Shown here in pieces: positions 27,856-37,143 of a DNA stretch of 56,428 nucleotides. A program made the translations under genes and the position numbers. A model generated the notes under the pieces. That model did no database searches. It was not told the origin of the DNA and saw nothing but the letters and a program-made list of their open reading frames with translations. Source of the stretch: Verrucomicrobiia bacterium. GTDB lineage: Bacteria > Zixibacteria > MSB-5A5 > DSPP01. The stretch covers positions 1 to 56,428 of the forward strand of contig DATLYY010000009.1 of the NCBI GenBank assembly GCA_035574275.1, in the 5' to 3' direction. Each line of letters starts with the position of its first letter. The stretch's first letter is position 1.

Positions 27856-27920
27856 GAGGGCGTTGCTCTGGCAGGGTAGAGGGGGCTAGGAAACTACCCT
27901 GGAATCAGAGGTTCACCCTC
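27856..27920 (-). ncRNA. Nested hairpin, candidate small RNA or terminator
   Basis: Three helices nest exactly: GAGGG (27856-27860) with CCCTC (27916-27920), CTCTG (27866-27870) with CAGAG (27906-27910), and CAGGGTAG (27872-27879) with CTACCCTG (27894-27901). On the minus strand the 3' side reads into ATTTTATTTTTG, as in an intrinsic terminator. It lies about 50 nt past the stop of the minus-strand DUF1573 gene and between convergent genes. It may be that gene's second terminator, or a stable RNA. Eighteen base pairs in a short interval are unlikely to be accidental. Confidence 0.45.
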
Positions 27921-27947
27921 AAAACGACAATATGCCCCGCCGGGGCA
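27921..27947 (-). terminator. Hairpin after the DUF1573 gene
   Basis: Minus-strand TGCCCC and GGGGCA (plus-strand 27933-27938 and 27942-27947) form a tight hairpin. It is followed on the minus strand by TATTGTCGTTTT. It lies about 25 nt after the DUF1573 stop. Confidence 0.5.
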
Positions 27948-27972
27948 GGGTTGTCAACCGAGAACAAAAGCC

Positions 27973-28692
27973 CTATTTGGGCGAAACGTAAAATCCCTGA
28001 ATCGGGATTGAAAACCGACTTTTCTTTTGGTCGTCGCAAACCACCGTAAAGGAAGTTCCGAATTCGCCAGCCGGCGGAGCTTTGTCCAAAACGATTTCTA
28101 TTTCAGCTTCCTTGCCGGGGGCCAGTTTTTTCTTTCGGGCCTTCAAATCCACATAGTCCATCGGCTGTTCGGCAATGCTGAAGCTGACGGCCTGGGAATC
28201 GATGTTGGTCACCTTGACCGAGGCCCGTACCGGGAGCTGGCGAATGGTGTCAAACTTGATGAAAAACGGATCGAAGGCCAAAAGGGTTGAGGGAACAGAA
28301 ACGTTGGCCAAAAAAGTGACGTCGATGAACGGCTCAATCGGGTCGTTGGATTCGACATATACGGCCTTGGAAACGGGGCCCTGGTAACTGCCGGAACTGA
28401 AGGTTACTTCCAGCTGAGTGGTGTCCCCGGGGGAAAGGACGGTCTTGCGCAGAGGGGCCGCCGTACAGCCGCAGCTTTTACGCACGTTGGTGATTCTCAA
28501 CGTGTCGTTCCCCACGTTTTTCAAAAGGAAATTATGGGTGACCTTGGCGCCCCGCGGAATGAAACCAAAATCCCAGCTTTTCTGGGAAATCTCCAATCGT
28601 CCGGCCTTGATGTTCTGCTGGGGCTGCTCCTGGGCAATCACCAAGCCGAAAACCAAGACCGCCAATAAAGCCGTAAAGAAAACCCTTTTCAT
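27973..28692 (-). CDS. DUF1573 exported protein
   Basis: A 239-residue protein with a signal peptide (MKRVFFTALLAVLVFGLVIAQ). It is followed by an Ig-like DUF1573 domain: WDFGFIPRGAKVTHNFLLKNVGNDTLRITNVRKSCGCTAA, containing the characteristic SCGC, then LSPGDTTQLEVTF. A second beta-rich Ig-like domain follows (about 125-239). Such proteins are periplasmic or surface-exposed and of unknown function, common in Bacteroidetes and related phyla. The start was placed at the ATG preceded by GAGGAG. It is 38 nt downstream of the cysteine-synthase-family gene and probably in its operon. Confidence 0.8.
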   Translation of the reverse strand: MKRVFFTALLAVLVFGLVIAQEQPQQNIKAGRLEISQKSWDFGFIPRGAKVTHNFLLKNVGNDTLRITNVRKSCGCTAAPLRKTVLSPGDTTQLEVTFSSGSYQGPVSKAVYVESNDPIEPFIDVTFLANVSVPSTLLAFDPFFIKFDTIRQLPVRASVKVTNIDSQAVSFSIAEQPMDYVDLKARKKKLAPGKEAEIEIVLDKAPPAGEFGTSFTVVCDDQKKSRFSIPIQGFYVSPK

Positions 28693-28730
28693 ACTTGCTC
28701 CTCGTTTTTCATTGTCCATTCTCTTATACC

Positions 28731-29732
28731 CTAACGCACCAACGAAGTTTTTGTTTGTTTTTTTGTCAAGTAGCCGGAGGCCTCCATCCATTCATCGTTA
28801 AAATACCGTGAGAGGTATCTAAGCCCGGTATCCGGAAAGACCGTGACCATGACGGCTGGCCCCGTCAATTTTTTTCCGGATTCCAAACAGGCCCAAAGGG
28901 CGGCGCCGGACGAGCCGCCTGCCAGTACTCCTTCCGATCGAGCCAGCTCCCGGGTCAGCCGAAAAGCCGCTCCATCCTCCACCTCCACCACTTCATCTAT
29001 GATGCTTGTGTCCAATGCTTCCGTTACCATCTCGGACCCAATACCCTCTAATTTATACGAACTTGGCCGGATTTCAACCCCTTTTTCTATGTAGGACTTG
29101 AAAACTGACCCTTTCGGGTCGACGGCAATTACCCTGATATTCCGGTTTTTTTCTTTAAGAAACCGCCCGGTTCCGGACAGGGTGCCGCCCGTGCCGATGC
29201 CGGCGATAAAGACATCCACCTTTCCATCCGTTTGCTCCCAAATTTCCGGCCCGGTGGTCAGGTAGTGGGCTTCCGGGTTGGCTTGGTTGTGGTACTGGTT
29301 CAGCCGGAACCCGCCACTCCGCCGGGCTATTTCGTCCGCCCGGGAATAGGCGCTTTCCGGGTCGGCAATCGGCACGTCCGATGGGCAGGTCACCACCTCC
29401 GCCCCGTAGGCCCGCACGAGATTGATTTTCTCCTCGCTCATCCGGTCCGGAATGGTCAAAACCGCCCGGTACCCTTTTACGGCGGCAAAGATCGCCATTC
29501 CGATACCGGTGTTTCCAGAGGTGTTGTCCACCAGAGTGTCCCCCGGTTTGATACGTCCCTCTTTCTCTGCCCGGGAGAGGATGTGGAAGGCCATCCGGTC
29601 CTTGACCGATCCCCCCGGATTGAACATTTCCAGTTTGGCCAGAATGGTCAGATGTTGATACGGGTTTAATTTTTGAATTTTGACCAGAGGCGTTCCACCA
29701 GCCAGTTCCAGGATGTTTTCAGCCGTTTGCAT
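28731..29732 (-). CDS. Cysteine synthase / cystathionine beta-synthase family enzyme
   Basis: A 333-residue fold-II PLP enzyme. The PLP-lysine lies in GGSVKDRMA (about residue 44), the asparagine-loop motif is DNTSGNTGIGMA, the phosphate-binding loop is GIGTGGTLSGTGRFLKE, and the late motif is GVLAGGSSGAALWA. It lacks the C-terminal CBS pair of regulatory enzymes. It would form cysteine from O-acetylserine (or O-phosphoserine), or cystathionine from serine. The EGIGSEM region resembles both subgroups, so the exact substrate is open. It could use serine from SerA/SerC. Confidence 0.88.
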   Translation of the reverse strand: MQTAENILELAGGTPLVKIQKLNPYQHLTILAKLEMFNPGGSVKDRMAFHILSRAEKEGRIKPGDTLVDNTSGNTGIGMAIFAAVKGYRAVLTIPDRMSEEKINLVRAYGAEVVTCPSDVPIADPESAYSRADEIARRSGGFRLNQYHNQANPEAHYLTTGPEIWEQTDGKVDVFIAGIGTGGTLSGTGRFLKEKNRNIRVIAVDPKGSVFKSYIEKGVEIRPSSYKLEGIGSEMVTEALDTSIIDEVVEVEDGAAFRLTRELARSEGVLAGGSSGAALWACLESGKKLTGPAVMVTVFPDTGLRYLSRYFNDEWMEASGYLTKKQTKTSLVR

Positions 29733-29829
29733 TTTCTTGTTCCCCCAAATTATACACGGCAGAAATCAAGTCAATCTTTAATTGAATCGACGGGTATTTA
29801 ATGGGGAAACGGGACGCTTCCTGGACAAT

Positions 29830-29904
<75 letters not shown>

Positions 29905-30123
29905 CGGACTGACTCAATTTATTCAAATCCGATTGATATGCAAGTAATCCCAACATCTTCCTGCCGGAGTGTGGAAGGGGTGCTCCTCAATGATTCGTAG
30001 GGGCGCTAAAATTACCACAAGTGCCCGGCCCTTCCCGTCCGGGGAGAGGGTGAATTCGCCTAACCGCTTGTTCCAAGGAGGGTTGCCCCGGCCTAAAAAA
30101 ATGGCCTAAAGTATCAATCTTTG
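29905..30123. other. Intergenic spacer with degenerate REP-like hairpin
   Basis: No gene is seen. GCCCTTCCC (28-36 of this kilobase, i.e. 30028-30036), loop GTCC and GGGGAGAGGG (30041-30050) resemble the palindrome at 436-456 near the window start, with mismatches. Confidence 0.4.
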
Positions 30124-30124
30124 C

Positions 30125-30163
30125 TTGACGATAGTTTTCCTGTAGCATATCTTATTGTTGACA
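30125..30163 (+). promoter_or_regulatory. Promoter(s) of the amino-acid/2-oxoacid operon
   Basis: TTGACG (30125-30130), 17-nt spacer, TATCTT (30148-30153). A second -35-like TTGACA starts at 30158 but has only a poor -10. CAGTGGAG at 30168-30175 equals the left half of the Rrf2-type operator found further on, at a similar distance from the -10. The right half is not conserved at the usual 7-nt spacing. Confidence 0.6.
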
Positions 30164-30209
30164 TACTCAGTGGAGGGACTGTATCCTCTGGTATGGAGAA
30201 GACCGATGA

Positions 30210-31748
<1,539 letters not shown>

Positions 31749-31755
31749 GTGTCCG

Positions 31756-32655
31756 ATGGCTGAGTTTGAAATCGTGGGGCGGCAGGATTTTTCGGACACG
31801 ACCTACCTTTTGGAAATCCGTCATCCGCTTCTGGCGCGGGCCGCCAAACCGGGACAATTCGTCATCGTGATGTCCCGCCCGGAAGGGGAACGAATTCCCC
31901 TGACCATTGCCGACTTCAACCGGGGGAGGGGGACGATAACCTTGGTCATCCAAGCCGTCGGCAAAACGACGAGAGAGATGCAGCAAAGTTGCCGGATTGG
32001 AACCTCTTTGTATGCTTTAGTCGGCCCGATGGGGCTGCCGAGCCCCATTGGCAACACCAAAAAAGTCCTGTGCGTGGGGGGCGGGCTTGGCGTGGCGCCG
32101 GTTTTTCCGCAGGCAAGGGCTTTCAAGGAAGCCGGGGCGTACGTCATCGGCGTTCTCGGTTTTCGCAGCAAAAATCTGGTTTTTTGGGAACGGAAATTCC
32201 GCACCTGGTGCGACGAGTATCTCCTTTGTACGGATGACGGCTCGGCGGGGATCAAAGGGACGGTTGTTGAGGGAATCCGACAGGCGATTGAAAAACATCC
32301 CGATATCGAAGAGTGCATCGCCATCGGCCCGCCGGTGATGATGAAAGCGGCGGCCGAGGCAACCCGTCCCCATAAAATTAAAACCGTCGTGAGTTTGAAT
32401 CCGTTGATGGTGGACGGTACGGGAATGTGCGGCGGCTGCCGGGTGAAAGTAGGGGGGAGGGTGAAATTTGCCTGCGTGGATGGACCGGATTTTGATGCTC
32501 ATCAAGTCGACTTTGACGATTTGACAAGCCGGCTCAAGCGATTTGCCGAAGAGGAAAAGGCCGCCTTGGAGCGCTGGTCAGAGGCCTGCCGTTTGAGGCA
32601 ATTTGCGGGTTCCTCACCGTCGGATGTTACTTTTGACAGAAAGCGGAATGCGTGA
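31756..32655 (+). CDS. nfnA: NADH-dependent ferredoxin:NADP+ oxidoreductase, small subunit
   Basis: A 299-residue protein of the NfnA/SudB type. It has an FAD-binding domain with ERIPLTIADFNRGRGTITLVIQAVGKTT, an NAD-binding domain with VGGGLGVAPVFPQARAFKEAG, and a C-terminal [2Fe-2S] site DGTGMCGGCRVKVGGRVKFACVDGP (three Cys visible, Asp as probable fourth ligand). With the next gene it would form an electron-bifurcating complex linking NADH, NADPH and ferredoxin, or a sulfide dehydrogenase. The stop overlaps the start of nfnB in TGATG. Confidence 0.88.
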   Translation: MAEFEIVGRQDFSDTTYLLEIRHPLLARAAKPGQFVIVMSRPEGERIPLTIADFNRGRGTITLVIQAVGKTTREMQQSCRIGTSLYALVGPMGLPSPIGNTKKVLCVGGGLGVAPVFPQARAFKEAGAYVIGVLGFRSKNLVFWERKFRTWCDEYLLCTDDGSAGIKGTVVEGIRQAIEKHPDIEECIAIGPPVMMKAAAEATRPHKIKTVVSLNPLMVDGTGMCGGCRVKVGGRVKFACVDGPDFDAHQVDFDDLTSRLKRFAEEEKAALERWSEACRLRQFAGSSPSDVTFDRKRNA

Positions 32656-34232
32656 TGGCCAAGAAAAAGACGATACGCACGATTCCGCAAAAGCGGACGC
32701 AGGCTCGCGAACAGGAGCCGCAAGAACGGACTAAAAACTTTGCAGAAGTATCCAACGGTTACTGTCTCGAAGAAGCGCTGAATGAAGCCGAGCGCTGTTT
32801 GCTCTGTCCCGAACAGCCCTGCATCGCCGGCTGTCCGGTCGGCATCAACATCCCCGGTTTCATCCAGAAAATCACGGAGAAAAACTTTCGCGGCGCCTAT
32901 GAAATCATCACCGCCACCAATTTATTGCCCGCGGTCTGCGGACGGGTCTGCCCGCAGGAGACCCAGTGCGAGGCGGTTTGCACTGTAGGGGAGAGCTTGG
33001 AACCGGTCGCCATCGGCCGGCTGGAACGTTTTGTCGGTGATGCCGCCATCGACGGGGGCTGGTCGGCCGTTCCGTACATTGAATCGAACCGTTTCAAAGT
33101 CGGCATCGTCGGTTCCGGGCCGGCCGGGATGGCCTGCGCCGCCGATATGGCCAAAGCCGGCTGCAGTGTCACGGTTTTTGAGGCGTTCCAGGAGCCGGGG
33201 GGCGTTTTGCGCTATGGCATACCGGATTTTCGGCTGCCCAACGTAATCATCGACGCCGAAATAAGGAATTTGGCCAAGCTGGGGGTGAAGTTTGAATGCA
33301 ATACGCTTGTGGGGCGGCTTTTCACCATTGAGCAGATGATTGATGAGTTGGGGTTTGACGCCGTCTTTGTCGGCACGGGGGCCGGTTATCCCACCCTGCC
33401 GGGCATTCCAGGCGATTCGCTAAACGGTGTGCTTTCCGCCAACGAACTATTGACCCGTTGCAATTTGATGCGGGGCCGGGATTTTCCCACCTACGACACC
33501 CCCTTGCCGCATGGAAGGCAAGTTGCGGTGATTGGCGCGGGGAATACGGCGATGGATGCGATGCGGGTTTCGCTGCGTTTGGGAGCCGAAAAAGTTTTCT
33601 GCATCTACCGCCGCAGCCGGGTGGAATGTCCGGCGCGGGCGGAGGAAGTTCATCACGCCGAAGAAGAGGGGATTGTTTTCCACTGGCTGACCAACCCGGT
33701 GGAAGTTTTGGACGACGGCAAGGGAGGGGTGCGCGGTTTGCGCTGCATCCGAATGGAGCTGGGGGAGCCGGATGAATCGGGGCGGCGGCGCCCGATTCCG
33801 ATTGCCGGCAGCGAATTTGAAATAGAATGCGATTTGGTGGTGTTTGCCATCGGCACCAACGCCAACCCGATTATCGGCCAAACCTCCAAATTGAAGCTTA
33901 ACAAAAGGGGATACATCGAAGTGGGTGATAATCTGGCCACGTCGATGGCCGGGGTATTCGCAGGCGGCGACATCGTCACCGGCGCGGCGACGGTCATCGA
34001 GGCAATGGGAGCAGGCCGGAGAGCCGCCAAAAGTATGAAAGCCTATCTCGGCCTGCGCGAGCCGGACGCGTTCCATGCTGCGGGCGGGAAAGTTGTGAAA
34101 CATTTTGGAATTGAAGAGAGAGAAAAGAACTTCGTGCGCATCCGTGTTGCGCCGGCTCCCTGCAAAGAGCCCGCCGCCGTTTCTTCCGCCGAACACGCTA
34201 TGCCTACCTCGGCTACAGGGAAAAATCCATGA
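32655..34232 (+). CDS. nfnB: NfnB / GltD-like NADPH-binding iron-sulfur flavoprotein
   Basis: A 525-residue protein. An N-terminal ferredoxin-like region carries two clusters (CLLCPEQPCIAGCPVGINIP and CGRVCPQETQCEAVC). It is followed by FAD binding at VGIVGSGPAGMACAADMAKAG and NADPH binding at VAVIGAGNTAMDAMRVSLRLG, ending with the FAGGDIVTGAATVIEAMGAGRRAA motif of GltD-type enzymes. It has a Pro/Ala-rich tail (about 490-525). Being paired with nfnA points to Nfn rather than glutamate synthase beta chain. Its end overlaps korA by 4 nt (ATGA). Confidence 0.9.
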   Translation: MAKKKTIRTIPQKRTQAREQEPQERTKNFAEVSNGYCLEEALNEAERCLLCPEQPCIAGCPVGINIPGFIQKITEKNFRGAYEIITATNLLPAVCGRVCPQETQCEAVCTVGESLEPVAIGRLERFVGDAAIDGGWSAVPYIESNRFKVGIVGSGPAGMACAADMAKAGCSVTVFEAFQEPGGVLRYGIPDFRLPNVIIDAEIRNLAKLGVKFECNTLVGRLFTIEQMIDELGFDAVFVGTGAGYPTLPGIPGDSLNGVLSANELLTRCNLMRGRDFPTYDTPLPHGRQVAVIGAGNTAMDAMRVSLRLGAEKVFCIYRRSRVECPARAEEVHHAEEEGIVFHWLTNPVEVLDDGKGGVRGLRCIRMELGEPDESGRRRPIPIAGSEFEIECDLVVFAIGTNANPIIGQTSKLKLNKRGYIEVGDNLATSMAGVFAGGDIVTGAATVIEAMGAGRRAAKSMKAYLGLREPDAFHAAGGKVVKHFGIEEREKNFVRIRVAPAPCKEPAAVSSAEHAMPTSATGKNP

Positions 34233-36133
34233 GCGGAACGAACAATCAAAAGCCGACGGCCGCGAAGGAAGGCAAAAAGAAGCTCACGTCGCTGAATGAG
34301 CACATTGTCGAGGTAATCAGCGACTCCGGCGAAGGGGCCCAGCGCTGCGGACAGACATTCGGCGCCATCGCCGCGCGGATGGGATACGGCATCTGGACGG
34401 TGGAAATCATCCCGGCGGAAATCCAGCCGCCGGCCCGCAGCGTGGAAGGGGCCAGCGGTAACCGCATCCGGCTCGGCTCCAAGCCGGTCACCAACGGCGG
34501 GGACGAAGCGGACTTGGTGGTGGCGTTCAACGAGCAGGTTTTGTGGGGCCGGGTGCGGGCCGGAGAGTTGAAGAAAAACTGCATCATTCTTTTGGAAGAG
34601 ATGTGGCGGCACGATCCGGATCCGAAAATCGCCAACGCCTACTCCGAAGCATTCGTGCGCTTTACGGCGTCCGGCTACCGCGTGTATGAGGTGCCGATGG
34701 AGCGGGAGTGCCGCACGCTCGTTTCCGATCCGCGGCGGGGGAAAAACATGTTCGCCCTCGGGATGCTGGTGAACCTTTACGGCCTGGATTTGGACCTGGC
34801 CAAAGACCAGATTGCCCTTACGTTCGGCAAAAAAGCGGCTATGGTCATCCAAACGAACGTAAAGCTGCTTGAGGCGGGTTACCATTGGGCGGAGACGCAT
34901 CTCAATTTTGGCTTCCGCATTCCCTCTATGAAGAGAAACGAACCGCAAATCGTCGTGAACGGAAACACAGCTTTGGCCCTGGGGGTCTTGGCTTCGGGAA
35001 TGGAAATCTGCGCGATGTATCCGATTACCCCGGCCACCTCCGCCTCGCACTACCTTTCGGATGTTTTCGAGAAAGTGGGAGGGCTGGTTCACCAGGCGGA
35101 GGATGAAATCGCCGCCTGTTCCTTTGCCATCGGCGCCTCGTATGCCGGCAAGTGTCCTATCACCATTACTTCCGGCCCGGGCTTTTCGCTGAAGCAGGAG
35201 GCTCTGGGGTTGGCCGTAATGGCTGAAATTCCTTTGGTGGTGGTGAACGTCCAGCGGGGTGGGCCGAGCACCGGGTTGCCCACCAAAGCGGAGCAGGGGG
35301 ATCTCTTTGCAGCGATGTTCGGTAGCCACGGGGACGCTCCCAAGGTGGTGATGGCCGCCTCCAGCATCGAGGATTGTTTTTATTCAATGATTACAGCCCG
35401 CAAAATCGCCGAGGCGTTCAATATGGTCGTCATTGTGCTTTCCGACGCCAATCTGGCCACGGCGCAAACTCCCTTTCTCCGGCCGCAATTCAACGAAAGC
35501 TGGCTGGCGCCGCCGGTGGACCAGACGCCGGTTGAAAATGGTGCAAAGCCTTATGACTGGCATCCGACAACCGGATTGGCACGCCGGTTTGTTCCCGGAC
35601 AGCCGAACGGCATGCACACGCTTACGGGCCTTGCACACGACCGGGCCAGCCATGTGGCCTACGACCCGGAAAACAACGAGCGGGGCCTTCACGCCCGCAG
35701 TTTAAAGCTGGCCGCCCTGCAAAAGACCTTGAAACTCCCGCCGCTGTTCGGAGAGGAAGAAGGAGACCTCTTGGTCATCGGCTGGGGGAGCACCAAGGGA
35801 GCGATTGAAGAGGCCGTCGGTCGGCTACAGGCCGAAGGGCACAAGGCTTCCTCGCTCCACCTCCGCTTTCTGCAACCGATGCCTTCCGGTTTGAGGGAAG
35901 TGATGGCGGGCTTCAAGAAAGTGATGACCATCGAGGGAAACTGGTGCGACCGGCCGGAGGATGAAATCATAGACGAAAACAACCGGCGTTTCTCCTCGGT
36001 CGCCTTTCTTTTGCGCGCCCGCTATCTCGTGGACGTGGACTGCTGGAGCGAGGTGCGCGGCCAGCCGATAAAGCCGGGCGTCATTTACCGCGTGCTTCAG
36101 GAGCGGCTCAACGGGAGGGAAAAAACTAAATGA
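34229..36133 (+). CDS. korA: 2-oxoacid:acceptor oxidoreductase, fused gamma-alpha subunit
   Basis: A 634-residue fusion: an N-terminal gamma domain (about 25-200; SGEGAQRCGQTFGAIAARMGYGIWTVEI) joined to an alpha/pyrimidine-binding domain (about 240-634) with MYPITPATSASHYLSD, ITSGPGFSLKQEALGLA and VVNVQRGGPSTGLPTKAEQGDL. This is the KorA/OorA arrangement for 2-oxoglutarate or related oxoacids. With KorB it decarboxylates the oxoacid to acyl-CoA and reduces ferredoxin. Overlaps on both sides (ATGA) show tight coupling. A charged 25-residue N-terminal extension is present. Confidence 0.92.
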   Translation: MSGTNNQKPTAAKEGKKKLTSLNEHIVEVISDSGEGAQRCGQTFGAIAARMGYGIWTVEIIPAEIQPPARSVEGASGNRIRLGSKPVTNGGDEADLVVAFNEQVLWGRVRAGELKKNCIILLEEMWRHDPDPKIANAYSEAFVRFTASGYRVYEVPMERECRTLVSDPRRGKNMFALGMLVNLYGLDLDLAKDQIALTFGKKAAMVIQTNVKLLEAGYHWAETHLNFGFRIPSMKRNEPQIVVNGNTALALGVLASGMEICAMYPITPATSASHYLSDVFEKVGGLVHQAEDEIAACSFAIGASYAGKCPITITSGPGFSLKQEALGLAVMAEIPLVVVNVQRGGPSTGLPTKAEQGDLFAAMFGSHGDAPKVVMAASSIEDCFYSMITARKIAEAFNMVVIVLSDANLATAQTPFLRPQFNESWLAPPVDQTPVENGAKPYDWHPTTGLARRFVPGQPNGMHTLTGLAHDRASHVAYDPENNERGLHARSLKLAALQKTLKLPPLFGEEEGDLLVIGWGSTKGAIEEAVGRLQAEGHKASSLHLRFLQPMPSGLREVMAGFKKVMTIEGNWCDRPEDEIIDENNRRFSSVAFLLRARYLVDVDCWSEVRGQPIKPGVIYRVLQERLNGREKTK

Positions 36134-37143
36134 CCGCCGAAGTTGCCTGTCTTTTGCGGGCCTACGAAGAGCGCCGGACGCTGGAGGATTATCAGGGCGG
36201 CGTGCCGCGCTGGTGTTCCGGCTGCGGCGACAACGCCATTCTCACGGCCGTCCAGAAACTCTGCCGGGATGAAAATCTGCGCCCGGAGAAAACGGTATTT
36301 GTTTCCGGCATCGGCTGTTCCTCCCGGCTGCCCCATTATATGCGGGCCTACGGCTTCCACGGCATCCATGGACGGGCTCTGCCGATTGCCGAGGGAATCA
36401 AGATGTCCCGCCCCGACTTGGATGTTTTCGTCACCACCGGCGACGGCGACTGCTTGAGCATCGGCGCCGCCCACTGGATACACGCTTTGCGCTACAATAT
36501 GAACTTGACCGTGTTTCTGCATGACAATCAGATTTACGGACTCACCAAAAAACAGGTCTCGCCGACCTCTCCGCGGGGCTTGAAAAGCAACACCACGCCC
36601 CGCGGCAGCGCGCTGGAGGCGCTCAATCCCTTGACTGTGACTCTGGGCGTGCCTAACGTCTCCTTTGTCGCCCAAGCTGTGGACTGGATACCGGAGGTGT
36701 TGTACGATTTGGTAAAAGCTGCTTTCCACCACAGGGGTTTTTCCTTTCTGCGCATTCTTCAGCGCTGCCCGGAATGGCTGCCGGAGCAGTTTGCCCCTTG
36801 GATTTCCGACCCGCAGCGTGTCAAACTGCTGTATCACGGAACGGGTATATCCTTGAGCCCGACTTTGGCAAAGGTTTACGGGAATCAAGAACAGCACAAT
36901 CCTTTGGATTTGAACCGGGCGCGGGAGATTGCATCGCAAATCGACCCGATTCCGGTCGGGATTCTTTATCAAAACCCAGAAGTTCCATGTTACGAAGAAC
37001 TGCGCGCCAACGGGCCGTTGCGCACGGCGGAGCACATTCGCAACGGACTTGAAGCGGAATTTGACAAATTCACCATCTGGCCGGAGGAGAAAAAGGAGGC
37101 CCATCCGGCGGCGTATGGCCCAAACGGGCAGGGTGATGAATAG
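36130..37143 (+). CDS. korB: 2-oxoacid:ferredoxin oxidoreductase beta subunit
   Basis: A 337-residue TPP-binding subunit. Features are the cluster Cys motif WCSGCGDNAI, VSGIGCSSRLPHYM, and the TPP motif GDGDCLSIGAAHWIHALRYNMNLTVFLHDNQIYGLTKKQ with SPTSPRG. It pairs with KorA. The substrate cannot be read reliably: 2-oxoglutarate, pyruvate or aromatic/branched oxoacids are possible. The tnaA-like first gene of the operon yields pyruvate. The last 8 nt overlap the next gene. Confidence 0.92.
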   Translation: MTAEVACLLRAYEERRTLEDYQGGVPRWCSGCGDNAILTAVQKLCRDENLRPEKTVFVSGIGCSSRLPHYMRAYGFHGIHGRALPIAEGIKMSRPDLDVFVTTGDGDCLSIGAAHWIHALRYNMNLTVFLHDNQIYGLTKKQVSPTSPRGLKSNTTPRGSALEALNPLTVTLGVPNVSFVAQAVDWIPEVLYDLVKAAFHHRGFSFLRILQRCPEWLPEQFAPWISDPQRVKLLYHGTGISLSPTLAKVYGNQEQHNPLDLNRAREIASQIDPIPVGILYQNPEVPCYEELRANGPLRTAEHIRNGLEAEFDKFTIWPEEKKEAHPAAYGPNGQGDE

